This document shows, one piece after another, positions 25,892 to 33,959 of a DNA stretch of 64,000 bases (within the stretch, counting starts at the first letter, position 1; each line of letters opens with the position of its first letter). The translations under genes and the position numbers were made by a program. The notes below the pieces were generated by a model. That model saw only the letters and a list, made by a program, of their open reading frames with translations, was not told where the DNA came from and searched no databases. This stretch comes from an uncultured Bacteroidales bacterium (GTDB lineage: Bacteria > Bacteroidota > Bacteroidia > Bacteroidales > Bacteroidaceae). The stretch spans positions 1 to 64,000 of the forward strand of contig CADBXL010000019.1 in NCBI GenBank assembly GCA_902798615.1, given 5' to 3'.

Positions 25892-27442
25892 TTATTTTTT
25901 TCTCTTTTTTATCTTCTTATCCTTTATCTTTGCCACGCTGACAAGCGACTTTATCTTTGCAGCCACGAGATCAGCGAGTTTCTGACAGCCTTTCTCGTTA
26001 GGATGCACACCATCTCTTAACAGATATTCCTTTTGGAAGTTCTCAAGGGAATTCATAGCGTTATAGAGATCGAGATACTCCAGATTCTCATTCTTTACAA
26101 ACTCCTGAATCTGCGGAATAACACTATTCACAGTCACAGAATCGCGGATGTCCCATACATTCTTAAATGATGGAATAGGAGCTGTAACGATGATACGAGG
26201 ATTGGTAGGAAGTGCACGAAGTGAATCAATCATAGTCTTCATACTTGACTTGATATCACCCTCGGCTGTCTTCCAGTTATGGGTCTTTGTATCGTTAGTG
26301 CCAAGCTTTATCACCACAATCTCCGGCTGCCACTCAAGGCATCTCTTCCAAGCCTCTTCCTTCTGATATGGATAGTCGCCAGAATTAGAGAGTGTACGGC
26401 CACTCACACCGAAGTTCTTTACCGTATAGTTCTGACCGAGGTTATTTCCCAGTCGTGCAGGATAGCCATACAAATCTGATACGTCTATACCATGACCATC
26501 AGTAATGCTATTGCCCACGCAAGCCACCTTTACTGAAGACTCTGACGGCATCTTCAGGTCATTGAGCCACTGGGTAAGTTCCTTAAGTATCAACTCATGA
26601 TACTTGAAATTGCTTCTGAATCCCCATCCATGACCACCAATAGGATAGCATAACATTGAACAGTTAGCACCTGCACCACGAAGAGCAGAATAGTATGCTA
26701 CGGCATTTGTGACAGGTGGCACAACCTTATCGTCATTAGAGAAGATAAGCATAGTAGGTGGTACCAAGTGACGGCGTACAGCCTTATCACTACTCCACTC
26801 CTTCTGAAGCTTTGCATCCTTACGGTTTTCTCCAAGGAACTCTACACAAGAGCCTCTATGGGTCTCTCGCTCATTCATTGAGATAACAGGATAGAAGAGA
26901 ATTGCAAAGTCAGGACGAACGCTCATTGGAGCATGGGTTGAAACAGCACTTGCCAGATGTCCTCCGGCTGAGAACCCCTGAATACCCACGTTCTTTGGGT
27001 TTACGTGCCATACCTTAGCACTATCCCTAACCGTGCGAATAGCATTATACGCATCAGAGAGCGGAATATTACGGTCACCATTCGGCATACGATATTTCAA
27101 CACAGCATAGCCTATTCCCTGCTTGTTATAGTATTCTGCCCAGTCATGTCCCTCATGCTGCATGGCAAGATGCTGATATCCTCCACCCGGACAATCTACT
27201 ATGAAACGGCCATTAGACTTTACCAATGCCTCATCCGAAGGAAGATAGACCGTCAATTCCGACTTACCGTCAGCAGAATTCACAAGAGTGAACTTACGGG
27301 CGGTCTGGGCGTAAGAGGAGCCTAAGCAAGCAAAAAGGAAAAGACCCACCCCCAAGCCCCTCCCATAAATGGAGGGGAGTAAATACCTTTTATAGTTAAA
27401 GATATTCGCGATATTTCTATTTTTTTTAAATATTTCTTTCAT
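25892..27442 (-). CDS. Two-domain esterase: alpha/beta hydrolase plus SGNH hydrolase (probable acetyl-xylan esterase)
   Basis: 516 aa. After a signal peptide, residues about 48-297 form an esterase-lipase alpha/beta hydrolase with CPGGGYQ (oxyanion), Ser158 in GFSAGGHLAS and His271 in IGGHGWG. Residues about 303-500 form an SGNH/GDSL hydrolase with Ser312 in GNSITDGHG, IKLGTND and the Asp477-His480 pair in RDGVHPN. Dual-esterase fusions of this kind are typical of plant-polysaccharide degraders; deacetylation of xylan oligosaccharides is the likely role. The signal peptide region (YLLPSIYGRGLGVGLFLF) is translated from a REP-like repeat. Between GH95 and the four-cysteine lipoprotein. Confidence 0.85.
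   Translation of the reverse strand: MKEIFKKNRNIANIFNYKRYLLPSIYGRGLGVGLFLFACLGSSYAQTARKFTLVNSADGKSELTVYLPSDEALVKSNGRFIVDCPGGGYQHLAMQHEGHDWAEYYNKQGIGYAVLKYRMPNGDRNIPLSDAYNAIRTVRDSAKVWHVNPKNVGIQGFSAGGHLASAVSTHAPMSVRPDFAILFYPVISMNERETHRGSCVEFLGENRKDAKLQKEWSSDKAVRRHLVPPTMLIFSNDDKVVPPVTNAVAYYSALRGAGANCSMLCYPIGGHGWGFRSNFKYHELILKELTQWLNDLKMPSESSVKVACVGNSITDGHGIDVSDLYGYPARLGNNLGQNYTVKNFGVSGRTLSNSGDYPYQKEEAWKRCLEWQPEIVVIKLGTNDTKTHNWKTAEGDIKSSMKTMIDSLRALPTNPRIIVTAPIPSFKNVWDIRDSVTVNSVIPQIQEFVKNENLEYLDLYNAMNSLENFQKEYLLRDGVHPNEKGCQKLADLVAAKIKSLVSVAKIKDKKIKKRKK
27340..27383. repeat. REP-like repeat encoding a signal-peptide core
   Basis: GACCCACCCCCAAGCCCCTC then CCATAAATGGAGGGGAGTA, lying inside the esterase reading frame. 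CCCCTCCAT pairs with its inverse around TTTAT. Confidence 0.8.
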
Positions 27443-27486
27443 TATAAATATGTTTTATCCTTCTTCCAATTGCGATAAAATGTATC

Positions 27487-27579
27487 TACTCCCCCTGGAG
27501 GGGGTGAGGGGGGTGGAGCTTGTCACATACTCCGATGTTATCAACATCGGACTACCCTTGGGGAAGGACGGGTTAGGTA
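27487..27579. repeat. REP-like repeat between esterase and lipoprotein genes
   Basis: ACTCCCCCTGGAGGGGGTGA then GGGGGGTGGAG and a degenerate GTTATCAACATCGGAC tail. Non-coding. Confidence 0.55.
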
Positions 27580-28212
27580 TTAATTCCCTACAACAAGTAT
27601 CGCACCATCATACGAAGCCCTGTACTTCATCAGACTGCGACCGCCCTCGCCTTTCACAACAATGCCTTTATTGTTAAGGTCATAAGCCCTTTCGCATTGA
27701 GGGCATTTCAGCCAAAGACCGCTATTCTCCCATTGCAGCGTCTTGAAAAATCCTTCCTTTTCACAGTTAGGACAAATACGGTCAAAAGCATATAGTTGAC
27801 CATATTCCAGCGGTGAGCAACCTATCACCAAACCGTTGCTTGCACCTAAGGTACAAGGACGTCTATTCTCTATTTCAGTTGATAATATCACATCCTCTGT
27901 CTGCCCATTATAGAGTTGGATTTGGACATGTCTTATACCACCTGTTTTCTGCATCCACACCATACAGAACAATCCGGGAGACATAGGGTTCAGACAGCTT
28001 TGTAATGATGTGCTTACATGCATTCTGCTGTCAAAGGCGAAATAGCATGGATACTTTTTCTCGTACTCGAATTCATCGGTGGAACAAGAGGAGAAGAGGA
28101 GAAAAAAAAGACCTACCCCCCAGCCCCTCCCATAAAGGGAGGGGAGTAGATGTCTTTTTTTGCTGTGGAAAAACCACTTTATCCTATCTTTTATTTTCTT
28201 TTGCACTTCCAT
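27580..28212 (-). CDS. Lipoprotein with four-cysteine, Rieske-like domain
   Basis: 210 aa. Lipobox FSSC at about residues 41-44, after a hydrophobic stretch encoded by a REP-like repeat (HLLPSLYGRGWGVGLFFLL). The C-terminal part reads DRICPNCEKEG ... WLKCPQCERAYDLNNKGIVV, with spacing like the two cluster-binding loops of Rieske proteins. Both loops end in Cys rather than the Cys-x-His pair, so a rubredoxin-like or zinc site is more likely than a 2Fe-2S Rieske cluster. I know similar proteins only as uncharacterised Bacteroidota lipoproteins. It follows argH by 44 bp, with a repeat between. Confidence 0.65.
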   Translation of the reverse strand: MEVQKKIKDRIKWFFHSKKRHLLPSLYGRGWGVGLFFLLFSSCSTDEFEYEKKYPCYFAFDSRMHVSTSLQSCLNPMSPGLFCMVWMQKTGGIRHVQIQLYNGQTEDVILSTEIENRRPCTLGASNGLVIGCSPLEYGQLYAFDRICPNCEKEGFFKTLQWENSGLWLKCPQCERAYDLNNKGIVVKGEGGRSLMKYRASYDGAILVVGN

Positions 28213-28262
28213 ACTAACTACTCCCCTCCCTTTATGGGAGGGGCAAGGGGGTGGGTCTACCC
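28107..28262. repeat. Inverted pair of REP-like repeats around the lipoprotein start
   Basis: 28107-28151 and 28218-28262 are inverse copies (GACCTACCCCCCAGCCCCTC... and ...GGGGCAAGGGGGTGGGTCTA), each with a CCCTCCC-TTTATG-GGGAGGG hairpin. The first is translated in the lipoprotein signal peptide; the second supplies the argH stop codon. Confidence 0.8.
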
Positions 28263-29588
28263 TAAAAGTTTCTTCTCCGCCTCTTCCACTTTCTCGAAGT
28301 GGAAACCGTCAAGGATACTCTGCATAAGAGCCTGAATGCGGTCGTTGCAGAGATTACCTATACTACCCTCGTGAGTATGGTGGATATTCTTGTTTGGTGT
28401 GAACTTGCCAGCCTCTATATCCAAGCCCACCTTCTTATAGGCATCACGGAATGGCATACCCTCAACGGCAAGTCTGTTAACCTCCTCTACTGAGAAGATT
28501 GGGTCATACATCGGATTGTCGAGTATATCCTCACGTACCTCAATCTTATTGATGATATAGGCTGTCATGTTCAAACAATCCTTCAGTTCATCGAATGCAG
28601 GAAGGAATACTTCCTTGATAATCTGCAAGTCGCGGAAGTAACCGCAAGGCAGATTGTTCTGAATGAGAGTTACCTGAGTAGGAAGTGACTGGAGCTTGTT
28701 GCTCTTCGCACGGATAAGCTCGAACACGTCTGGGTTCTTCTTATGAGGCATGATGCTTGAACCTGTGGTACACTCCTTTGGAAGCTTCACAAACTGGAAG
28801 TTCTGTGAGTTAAACATACAAGCATCGAAAGCCAACTTGGCAAGAGTACCTGCAAGTCCGGCAATAGAGAATGCCACGTTCCTCTCCAGCTTTCCACGAC
28901 CCATCTGCGCATAAACCACGTTATAGTTCATTGTGTCAAAACCCAGAAGGTCGGTGGTCATCTGACGGTTCAATGGGAAACTTGAACCATATCCGGCTGC
29001 TGAACCGAGAGGGTTACGGTTTGTCATCTTATAAGCTGACTGGAGATACAGCATATCGTCTGTGAGCGATTCTGCATAAGCACCAAACCAAAGTCCGAAG
29101 CTGCTTGGCATAGCTATCTGAAGATGGGTATAGCCAGGCATCAATACGTTCTTATACTGCTCTGACTTTGCAATAAGCTCGTCGAAGAGAGTCTTTGTGC
29201 CTTCTACCACCTCACGCAAGGCTGCACGAGTGAAGAGCTTGAGGTCAACGAGTACCTGATCATTACGTGAACGACCAGAGTGAATCTTCTTACCCATATC
29301 GCCAAGAGCGCGAGTAAGCATAAGCTCTACCTGAGAGTGAACATCCTCAATGTCATCCTCAATAACAAACTCACCCTTTTCGCATATAGCGTATATCTTA
29401 CGCAGTTCCTTGAGCAGAACTGGCAGTTCATCATCAGCAATAAGTCCTATGGAATTCAGCATGGTGATATGTGCCATACTACCCATTACATCATATTTTG
29501 CAAGATAGAGATCCATCTCGCGATCACGACCAACCGTGAAACGCTCAATCTCCTTGTTAATCTCAAAACCCTTAGACCAAAGTTTCAT
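28257..29588 (-). CDS. argH: Argininosuccinate lyase
   Basis: 443 aa, usual length. It cleaves argininosuccinate to arginine and fumarate in the cytoplasm, the last step of arginine synthesis. Seen: SRNDQV at about residues 109-114 and the fumarase/ASL signature TGSSIMPHKKNPD, plus PGYTHLQIAMP. The other arg genes are not in the window. The final codon and stop fall in a REP-like repeat. Promoter at 29642. Confidence 0.95.
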   Translation of the reverse strand: MKLWSKGFEINKEIERFTVGRDREMDLYLAKYDVMGSMAHITMLNSIGLIADDELPVLLKELRKIYAICEKGEFVIEDDIEDVHSQVELMLTRALGDMGKKIHSGRSRNDQVLVDLKLFTRAALREVVEGTKTLFDELIAKSEQYKNVLMPGYTHLQIAMPSSFGLWFGAYAESLTDDMLYLQSAYKMTNRNPLGSAAGYGSSFPLNRQMTTDLLGFDTMNYNVVYAQMGRGKLERNVAFSIAGLAGTLAKLAFDACMFNSQNFQFVKLPKECTTGSSIMPHKKNPDVFELIRAKSNKLQSLPTQVTLIQNNLPCGYFRDLQIIKEVFLPAFDELKDCLNMTAYIINKIEVREDILDNPMYDPIFSVEEVNRLAVEGMPFRDAYKKVGLDIEAGKFTPNKNIHHTHEGSIGNLCNDRIQALMQSILDGFHFEKVEEAEKKLLG

Positions 29589-29641
29589 TTTTTCTTTTTA
29601 CTTTATACTAATAATATACCTATTTACACGTTATCAGGTTG

Positions 29642-29649
29642 CAAAATTA
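29642..29649 (-). promoter_or_regulatory. -7 box of argH
   Basis: Reverse strand TAATTTTG followed by CAACC, 53 bp before the ATG. Confidence 0.6.
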
Positions 29650-29897
29650 ATGATTTTTCCACAATTATCCAACAGATTGTAAAAAACAATCGTGATTTTT
29701 TGCTTTTTTTGTTCTTTTAGATTGATTTTACCCTAAATGTACATAATATTTTAGTGTAAAACAACGATTTAGCGATTTCAATAAAACGCATCTTGCGATG
29801 CTTGTGGCTTTCAAGAAAATTATTCACGATGACCAGAAAATTTATTCCAGAAAAATATATTTTATTCAAATCATAAGTTATTTAATTAAACAATTTG

Positions 29898-29905
29898 TAT
29901 CTTTG
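29898..29905 (+). promoter_or_regulatory. -7 box of the 240-aa membrane protein gene
   Basis: TATCTTTG followed by CACC, with the ATG 26 bp downstream. It excludes an upstream TTG as the start. Confidence 0.7.
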
Positions 29906-29930
29906 CACCTGTAAATCACTTTTAAATATT

Positions 29931-30653
29931 ATGAACACTATGACTAACGAGACAAAACATTATAGGCGATATACAATAGCATTGGTATTATTAACAATTG
30001 TTGAAATGATTGTATTTCATTTTGCAATGTCTATTGAAGGAATATTGATGCTATTTCCTTTGAATTTAGCTTTCATTATTCTGTGGATATATGCCTTTGT
30101 AATTGTGTTTCGTTGTTTTAGAATGCGGGACAAATGGCAACGCTGCATTATGATTTGGATAATAATCCTATTACTATATATGCCTATATTTTGGGCAATA
30201 AGAAAGATGGCTTTTTTATCTGTCAAATATGATTTGCCTAATGGCATTACCATGACAGTAGAGCCTGAAAAGATTACTTTTGATGAAAACGGAAAGAAAA
30301 GTTCAATAGAGTTTCTCAATACCAGTGAACATTATTCTCTAACCCTGATAGAAGGGGATACCCTATATTTCTTTACTTCAGATTCTGTGTCTATCCAAAC
30401 TCATGAACTTAGATACCCGATAAAAATATATATAGACAATAATAAAGAAGAATACGAAAAAGCAACTATTGACACTAAATTAAAGTGGAGCTATTGCTAT
30501 AATTTCGTAAATGACTCTCCTTTTATCTATGGAGTTCAAACGCTTGAAATTCGTAAAGGAGATAGTATTTATAGTCAATGGTGGATGAATAATGCTGGAT
30601 ATTTAAATTGTAGAGAAGAAGGAGACAAGAGTGTAAGGTCAATATATAAGTAG
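29931..30653 (+). CDS. Membrane protein of unknown function
   Basis: 240 aa from the ATG at 29931 (MNTMTNETKHYRR). Three hydrophobic segments follow (ALVLLTIVEMIVFHF, LMLFPLNLAFIILWIYAFVI, CIMIWIIILLLYMPIFWAI) within the first 100 residues, then a soluble beta-rich domain of about 140 residues (VEPEKITFDENGKKSSIEF). I recognise no family. Codon use is more AT-rich than in the neighbouring metabolic genes, hinting at accessory origin. Single-gene unit, convergent with the DUF3990 pair. Confidence 0.65.
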   Translation: MNTMTNETKHYRRYTIALVLLTIVEMIVFHFAMSIEGILMLFPLNLAFIILWIYAFVIVFRCFRMRDKWQRCIMIWIIILLLYMPIFWAIRKMAFLSVKYDLPNGITMTVEPEKITFDENGKKSSIEFLNTSEHYSLTLIEGDTLYFFTSDSVSIQTHELRYPIKIYIDNNKEEYEKATIDTKLKWSYCYNFVNDSPFIYGVQTLEIRKGDSIYSQWWMNNAGYLNCREEGDKSVRSIYK

Positions 30654-30684
30654 TTTTAATATTCTTATCGTCAAAACAATAATC

Positions 30685-31152
30685 CTAAAACTGATTATTC
30701 AAGAATGCTCTTGTTTGCACATAGCTTGGCTCATAGTATGCACTTGAATTGTAATTATCTATGGCATCACATATAGGTGAGGCATATACTTTTTGGATGC
30801 TCTCAACTAATTCATCATCTTGTGTTACAGAACTTATAAGTCGTGCATAAACCTTGCCCATCTGCGTTTCAGACGGCACCTTATCCGTAAAACGAGCATC
30901 AATCTTCGTTACATCCACATCGCCTTGCTCAAGTCCGTATTCATCCTTCCAGGCATCAACCACCTCATTAGGATTAAGACAATGATTAGTCTCTGCTATC
31001 GAAAGCTGACGAGCAAGCCCCTCCTTACCCATTTTACCGACAACATAGTTATTCCTCTGCTTTATGGCTCTGGCTGTACGCTCTATCATATAGCAGACAA
31101 AATACAGGTCGTTGAAAGTTATTTCTTGATCAGGGAAATAGATGTTGCTCAT
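30685..31152 (-). CDS. Partner of the DUF3990 gene (putative antitoxin)
   Basis: 155 aa, no signal or membrane segment. The N-terminal part (ITFNDLYFVCYMIERTARAI, RNNYVVGKMGKEGLARQL) recalls small DUF3791-type partners of DUF3990 genes, but I cannot confirm a family. Its ATG overlaps the TGA of the upstream DUF3990 gene by 4 bp, implying translational coupling. That tight pairing is the main reason to suspect a toxin-antitoxin or ADP-ribosylation module. Last residues (PSYVQTRAFLNNQF) are not informative. Confidence 0.6.
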   Translation of the reverse strand: MSNIYFPDQEITFNDLYFVCYMIERTARAIKQRNNYVVGKMGKEGLARQLSIAETNHCLNPNEVVDAWKDEYGLEQGDVDVTKIDARFTDKVPSETQMGKVYARLISSVTQDDELVESIQKVYASPICDAIDNYNSSAYYEPSYVQTRAFLNNQF

Positions 31153-31601
31153 AACTCGTAATTTGATTGGTAGGTTAATGTCTTGAGTGCCTTATCTGTG
31201 CAAAATAGAATCTGATGTGTCGGATGCTTGAACTTTGCCAATGCCCAGAAAGCCTCACGTGTAATTCTTCCTGATAGAAAATCCTCTACATAGTCCCATA
31301 CCTCGTCGTCTGCCATAGGTCCTTCAACAATGTCGTAGGGATGAGACTCACCATGCCTACAAGCAGCTACAAAATCCAGCCACTCATCAGTCATCATAGG
31401 GAATGACTTTACATTCAACCTATCATCAGGTTCATAATTATACACACACACAATATGAGGATTACGTTTTGCCATAGCCCAACGCTGAGCCTGTCTTTCA
31501 AGGTTCGTGCAATAGAATCCAAAACCGAAATCCTTGTTGTAACCAGAAACACGAATTTCAGGATTCTTCACAATGGTATTTGTGCCATGGAAAAGTTTCA
31601 T
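31149..31601 (-). CDS. DUF3990 protein, ADP-ribosyltransferase-like fold
   Basis: 150 aa. It opens MKLFHGTNTIVKNPEIR, then DFGFGFYCTNLERQAQRWA, the H-G-T and G-F-Y-x-T pattern of DUF3990 and of the wider ART-like fold. The C-terminus (HPTHQILFCTDKALKTL) completes the usual length. DUF3990 proteins are suspected NAD-using toxins; activity is inferred from fold only. Cotranscribed and overlapped with the 155-aa gene. A TACTTTTG promoter box is about 27 bp upstream. Confidence 0.75.
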   Translation of the reverse strand: MKLFHGTNTIVKNPEIRVSGYNKDFGFGFYCTNLERQAQRWAMAKRNPHIVCVYNYEPDDRLNVKSFPMMTDEWLDFVAACRHGESHPYDIVEGPMADDEVWDYVEDFLSGRITREAFWALAKFKHPTHQILFCTDKALKTLTYQSNYEL

Positions 31602-31627
31602 TTATCTTCTTTTTTATTGTTCAGTTG

Positions 31628-31635
31628 CAAAAGTA
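31628..31635 (-). promoter_or_regulatory. -7 box of the DUF3990 pair
   Basis: Reverse strand TACTTTTG followed by CAACTG. Confidence 0.6.
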
Positions 31636-31784
31636 ATCAATATTTCTGATTTCTCCAAATTTCTCAGTAGAAAAAGTCAAAATCCTTAAACCTCCAAAGA
31701 AAACATGGAAAAGTTTATGTATGTGGATTAAGCCATAAGGAAGTACATAGGCTCAAAACTCGAAGATTTTCCGCTATAGCTCCT

Positions 31785-31890
31785 ATGTAAATACCATTAA
31801 GATACCATAAAGATACCATATAAATACCATTAACTATGGTAATATTATGGTATTATTATGGTAATATAATGGTATTATAATGGTATTATC
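31785..31890. repeat. 11-bp phased palindromic array F (ATACCAT)
   Basis: ATACCAT begins at 31791, 31802, 31813 and 31824; the inverse ATGGTA begins at 31836, 31847, 31858, 31869 and 31880. Every step within a block is exactly 11 bp. Four forward units thus meet five inverted ones. Non-coding and within a 390-bp gap. Confidence 0.9.
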
Positions 31891-31940
31891 ATCGAAGGAA
31901 AAGCGGAAGAAGATGGGGGGTTCATAAACGCACGAAAACA

Positions 31941-31985
31941 AAATCCCGCACCTCCGTTGATCCATAAGGAATAGGAGATGCGGGA
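31941..31985 (-). terminator. Terminator after the 102-aa gene
   Basis: Reverse strand ATCCCGCATCTCC ... GGAGGTGCGGGAT then TTTTGTTTT, just after the stop at 31993. Confidence 0.75.
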
Positions 31986-31992
31986 TGTGTAG

Positions 31993-32301
31993 TTAACGCT
32001 TGTCTGGCAAACCGTATTCTATCCAGCGCTCTTTGGGATAGTTGTTCTTGATGATAAGCTTGCACGCAGCATATTCATCTTTCACATTGTTGAAAAGCTT
32101 GCTCACACGATCCAATTTAGGGGCAAGTTCCGCACGAAGACGGTCACATTCTTCGCAAGCTGAAATCAAAATGTCTATGGCCTGTTCCATAGCACTTAGT
32201 TCCTGCAATGTTGCACCTGTGCCTGTCTCGCTGAGATGCTTACGCAAACCCTGAATAAGACTGCGACTTTTTTCGATCTGCATTTCGATTGTCTTTGTCA
32301 T
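31993..32301 (-). CDS. Small coiled-coil-like protein of unknown function
   Basis: 102 aa from MTKTIEMQIEKSRSLIQGL. Mostly helical and charged, with a long amphipathic stretch (SAMEQAIDILISACEECDRL, RAELAPKLDRVSKLFNNVKD). The longer reading with nine extra residues would overlap the efflux gene, so the inner Met is preferred. It lies just after the efflux operon and before a terminator, so it may be its last gene. No family recognised. Confidence 0.6.
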   Translation of the reverse strand: MTKTIEMQIEKSRSLIQGLRKHLSETGTGATLQELSAMEQAIDILISACEECDRLRAELAPKLDRVSKLFNNVKDEYAACKLIIKNNYPKERWIEYGLPDKR

Positions 32302-32320
32302 AATTGTGATTTTATTTATG

Positions 32321-33001
32321 TTAAACAAGGCTACTATTGGGCGTAGCCAGCCCTTGTATGTTTTTATTTAGTCTGATACTACGTTTCAATAACCTTGCTC
32401 CCATTACAGGCCACGTTGGGAAACGGCGTATGCCTCGACGAATGGTAGGAATATCCCAAAGCAGAAAAGCTATGGTCAGGAATCCCGCAATATAAAGCAC
32501 CCATCCGTAAAGTTGCTTGATAGTTACAGCCATCATTGATGGTATGAAACTTTCCATCCATTCTCCTATGTTGAATGGTGCAGAGGTGAATGCCGGCATA
32601 TCAAGGTAAGCCGTATAGCGAATAATATTGTCTGCCATATAGTAACGCAACCCCCATGAATAAAGCGCACAGCCAATAACACCTCTGATATACATGTGCA
32701 TGAAATTGAATATCGAGAGTGACTGGAAGAAATGCTCAAAGGTCATAATCTCATGCAGACTCCACAAAAATGTGATGCTCAATATGGCATAACCGAAACC
32801 ACGAAATACGAGTGGCAGACGCAATACTTCTATGTTTATATGGTCAGCTACAAGGAAATAGAATCCTGCTGCATAGAGCGTAATGCCAAGTAGTCCGATG
32901 GCTATTAGCTTATATACGTTGAATTGCCATTTTTTAGCCATAACCATGAAAGAAGACAACCAATCAAAATGCCTGGTAAAGTCCATAGGGTAAGGCTGCA
33001 T
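32321..33001 (-). CDS. MFS efflux transporter, C-terminal part (second frame)
   Basis: Continuation of the 32905-33957 gene in the -1 frame. From AKKWQFNVYKLIAIGLLGIT onward it encodes the last membrane segments (GFYFLVADHI, LVFRGFGYAILSITFLWSL, GWVLYIAGFLTIAFLLW) of a DHA2/EmrB-type transporter. The frames join at a run of six A (coding strand; 32930-32935 on the + strand). Only sequence downstream of that run is meaningful, so the reading frame's apparent start at 33001 is not a true start. Either a frameshift mutation, a sequencing error or recoding. Confidence 0.75.
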   Translation of the reverse strand: MQPYPMDFTRHFDWLSSFMVMAKKWQFNVYKLIAIGLLGITLYAAGFYFLVADHINIEVLRLPLVFRGFGYAILSITFLWSLHEIMTFEHFFQSLSIFNFMHMYIRGVIGCALYSWGLRYYMADNIIRYTAYLDMPAFTSAPFNIGEWMESFIPSMMAVTIKQLYGWVLYIAGFLTIAFLLWDIPTIRRGIRRFPTWPVMGARLLKRSIRLNKNIQGLATPNSSLV

Positions 33002-33957
33002 GAGGTTAGCATTTCGTAATTCATCACTTCTTCGTAGAACACCTCTTCAAGCACATGCTCAGATGCAAGTAGTCCTTCGACCACAGCTATGAGAAGAAGT
33101 ATTGGAATAAGATTACGATATGTCCACATACGAGGCTCGAAATAAGGCTGCTGCTTTGTCCACATACGATGTAGGCAACCGCCAAGCGTTATGAGCGAAG
33201 TGCCCGTAAGCGTGCGTATTGTGGGTGAATGCCACCAATCAAGCCAGTCGCCATAATTGAAGATATAGGCTATCTGCAAGCCAAGCAGACTCCAGAATGC
33301 AGCTCCCAGCCAGTCAATATTCTTTAGTGGTATTCGTTGTGGCATAGGGCACCAAGGGCGTGTAAGGAACAGTTGAATAGTGACGACAAGCATCATCAAT
33401 CCTATGACAAACCAATGTGAGGCATACCAATGATAGTTATGTCCGAAGAACGCACTATACCACGCCTGCACCTCTATGCTCGTCAGTAGTATGACGTGAA
33501 GACATGGAAAGAACACGCCCATATCACGTGTAGGTGTCATCCATAGCTGTATGTTCGACATATTCTCGAAAGTTCCCTGAATCTTAGCCATACCTGCTAT
33601 GAAACAGAGTAGCCACATCAAGGGCAGAAACGTTGTCTGCGTGAATAGCCAGTTACAAACAGCAAGCACCAATGCAGAGGTAATAAGCAGAAAGCGATTG
33701 GAAAACCTGAACTTCATACGGAACAATATGGGGAAGTAGATAGCCATTCCTGCAAGGTTGCTGTAAAGGCACATCATTACATCCTCGCGCATTATTGCCC
33801 TACCGCCAATCATCTCGTTCAGCGCACCAAGATAAACACAACCACCCAACTGAAAGCAGAAAGCCTGCACGATGTAAATCCACGGACGCAGCTTTTCAGG
33901 CACACATTCGCGAAACATCGGCATGGAAAAAGGAGGTGGTGTAGGATGTTGACTCAT
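32905..33957 (-). CDS. MFS efflux transporter (EmrB-like), N-terminal part, ending in a frameshift
   Basis: 350 aa with about nine membrane segments (YIVQAFCFQLGGCVYLGALN, then NLAGMAIYFPILFRMKF, LMWLLCFIAGMAKIQGTFEN). A Bacteroidota type of DHA2 drug transporter, normally about 530 aa, working with HlyD and TolC partners. It runs off frame after LLSWLWL, ending KNGNSTYIS. At the join the coding strand reads CTAAAAAATGG; in this frame that is C TA-A AAA AAT, a match to the A_AAA_AAT type of -1 slippery heptamer. Slippage would yield ...WLWLKKWQFNVYK, restoring the full transporter. Located 2 bp after the HlyD gene. Confidence 0.8.
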   Translation of the reverse strand: MSQHPTPPPFSMPMFRECVPEKLRPWIYIVQAFCFQLGGCVYLGALNEMIGGRAIMREDVMMCLYSNLAGMAIYFPILFRMKFRFSNRFLLITSALVLAVCNWLFTQTTFLPLMWLLCFIAGMAKIQGTFENMSNIQLWMTPTRDMGVFFPCLHVILLTSIEVQAWYSAFFGHNYHWYASHWFVIGLMMLVVTIQLFLTRPWCPMPQRIPLKNIDWLGAAFWSLLGLQIAYIFNYGDWLDWWHSPTIRTLTGTSLITLGGCLHRMWTKQQPYFEPRMWTYRNLIPILLLIAVVEGLLASEHVLEEVFYEEVMNYEMLTSCSLTLWTLPGILIGCLLSWLWLKNGNSTYIS

Positions 33958-33959
33958 AA

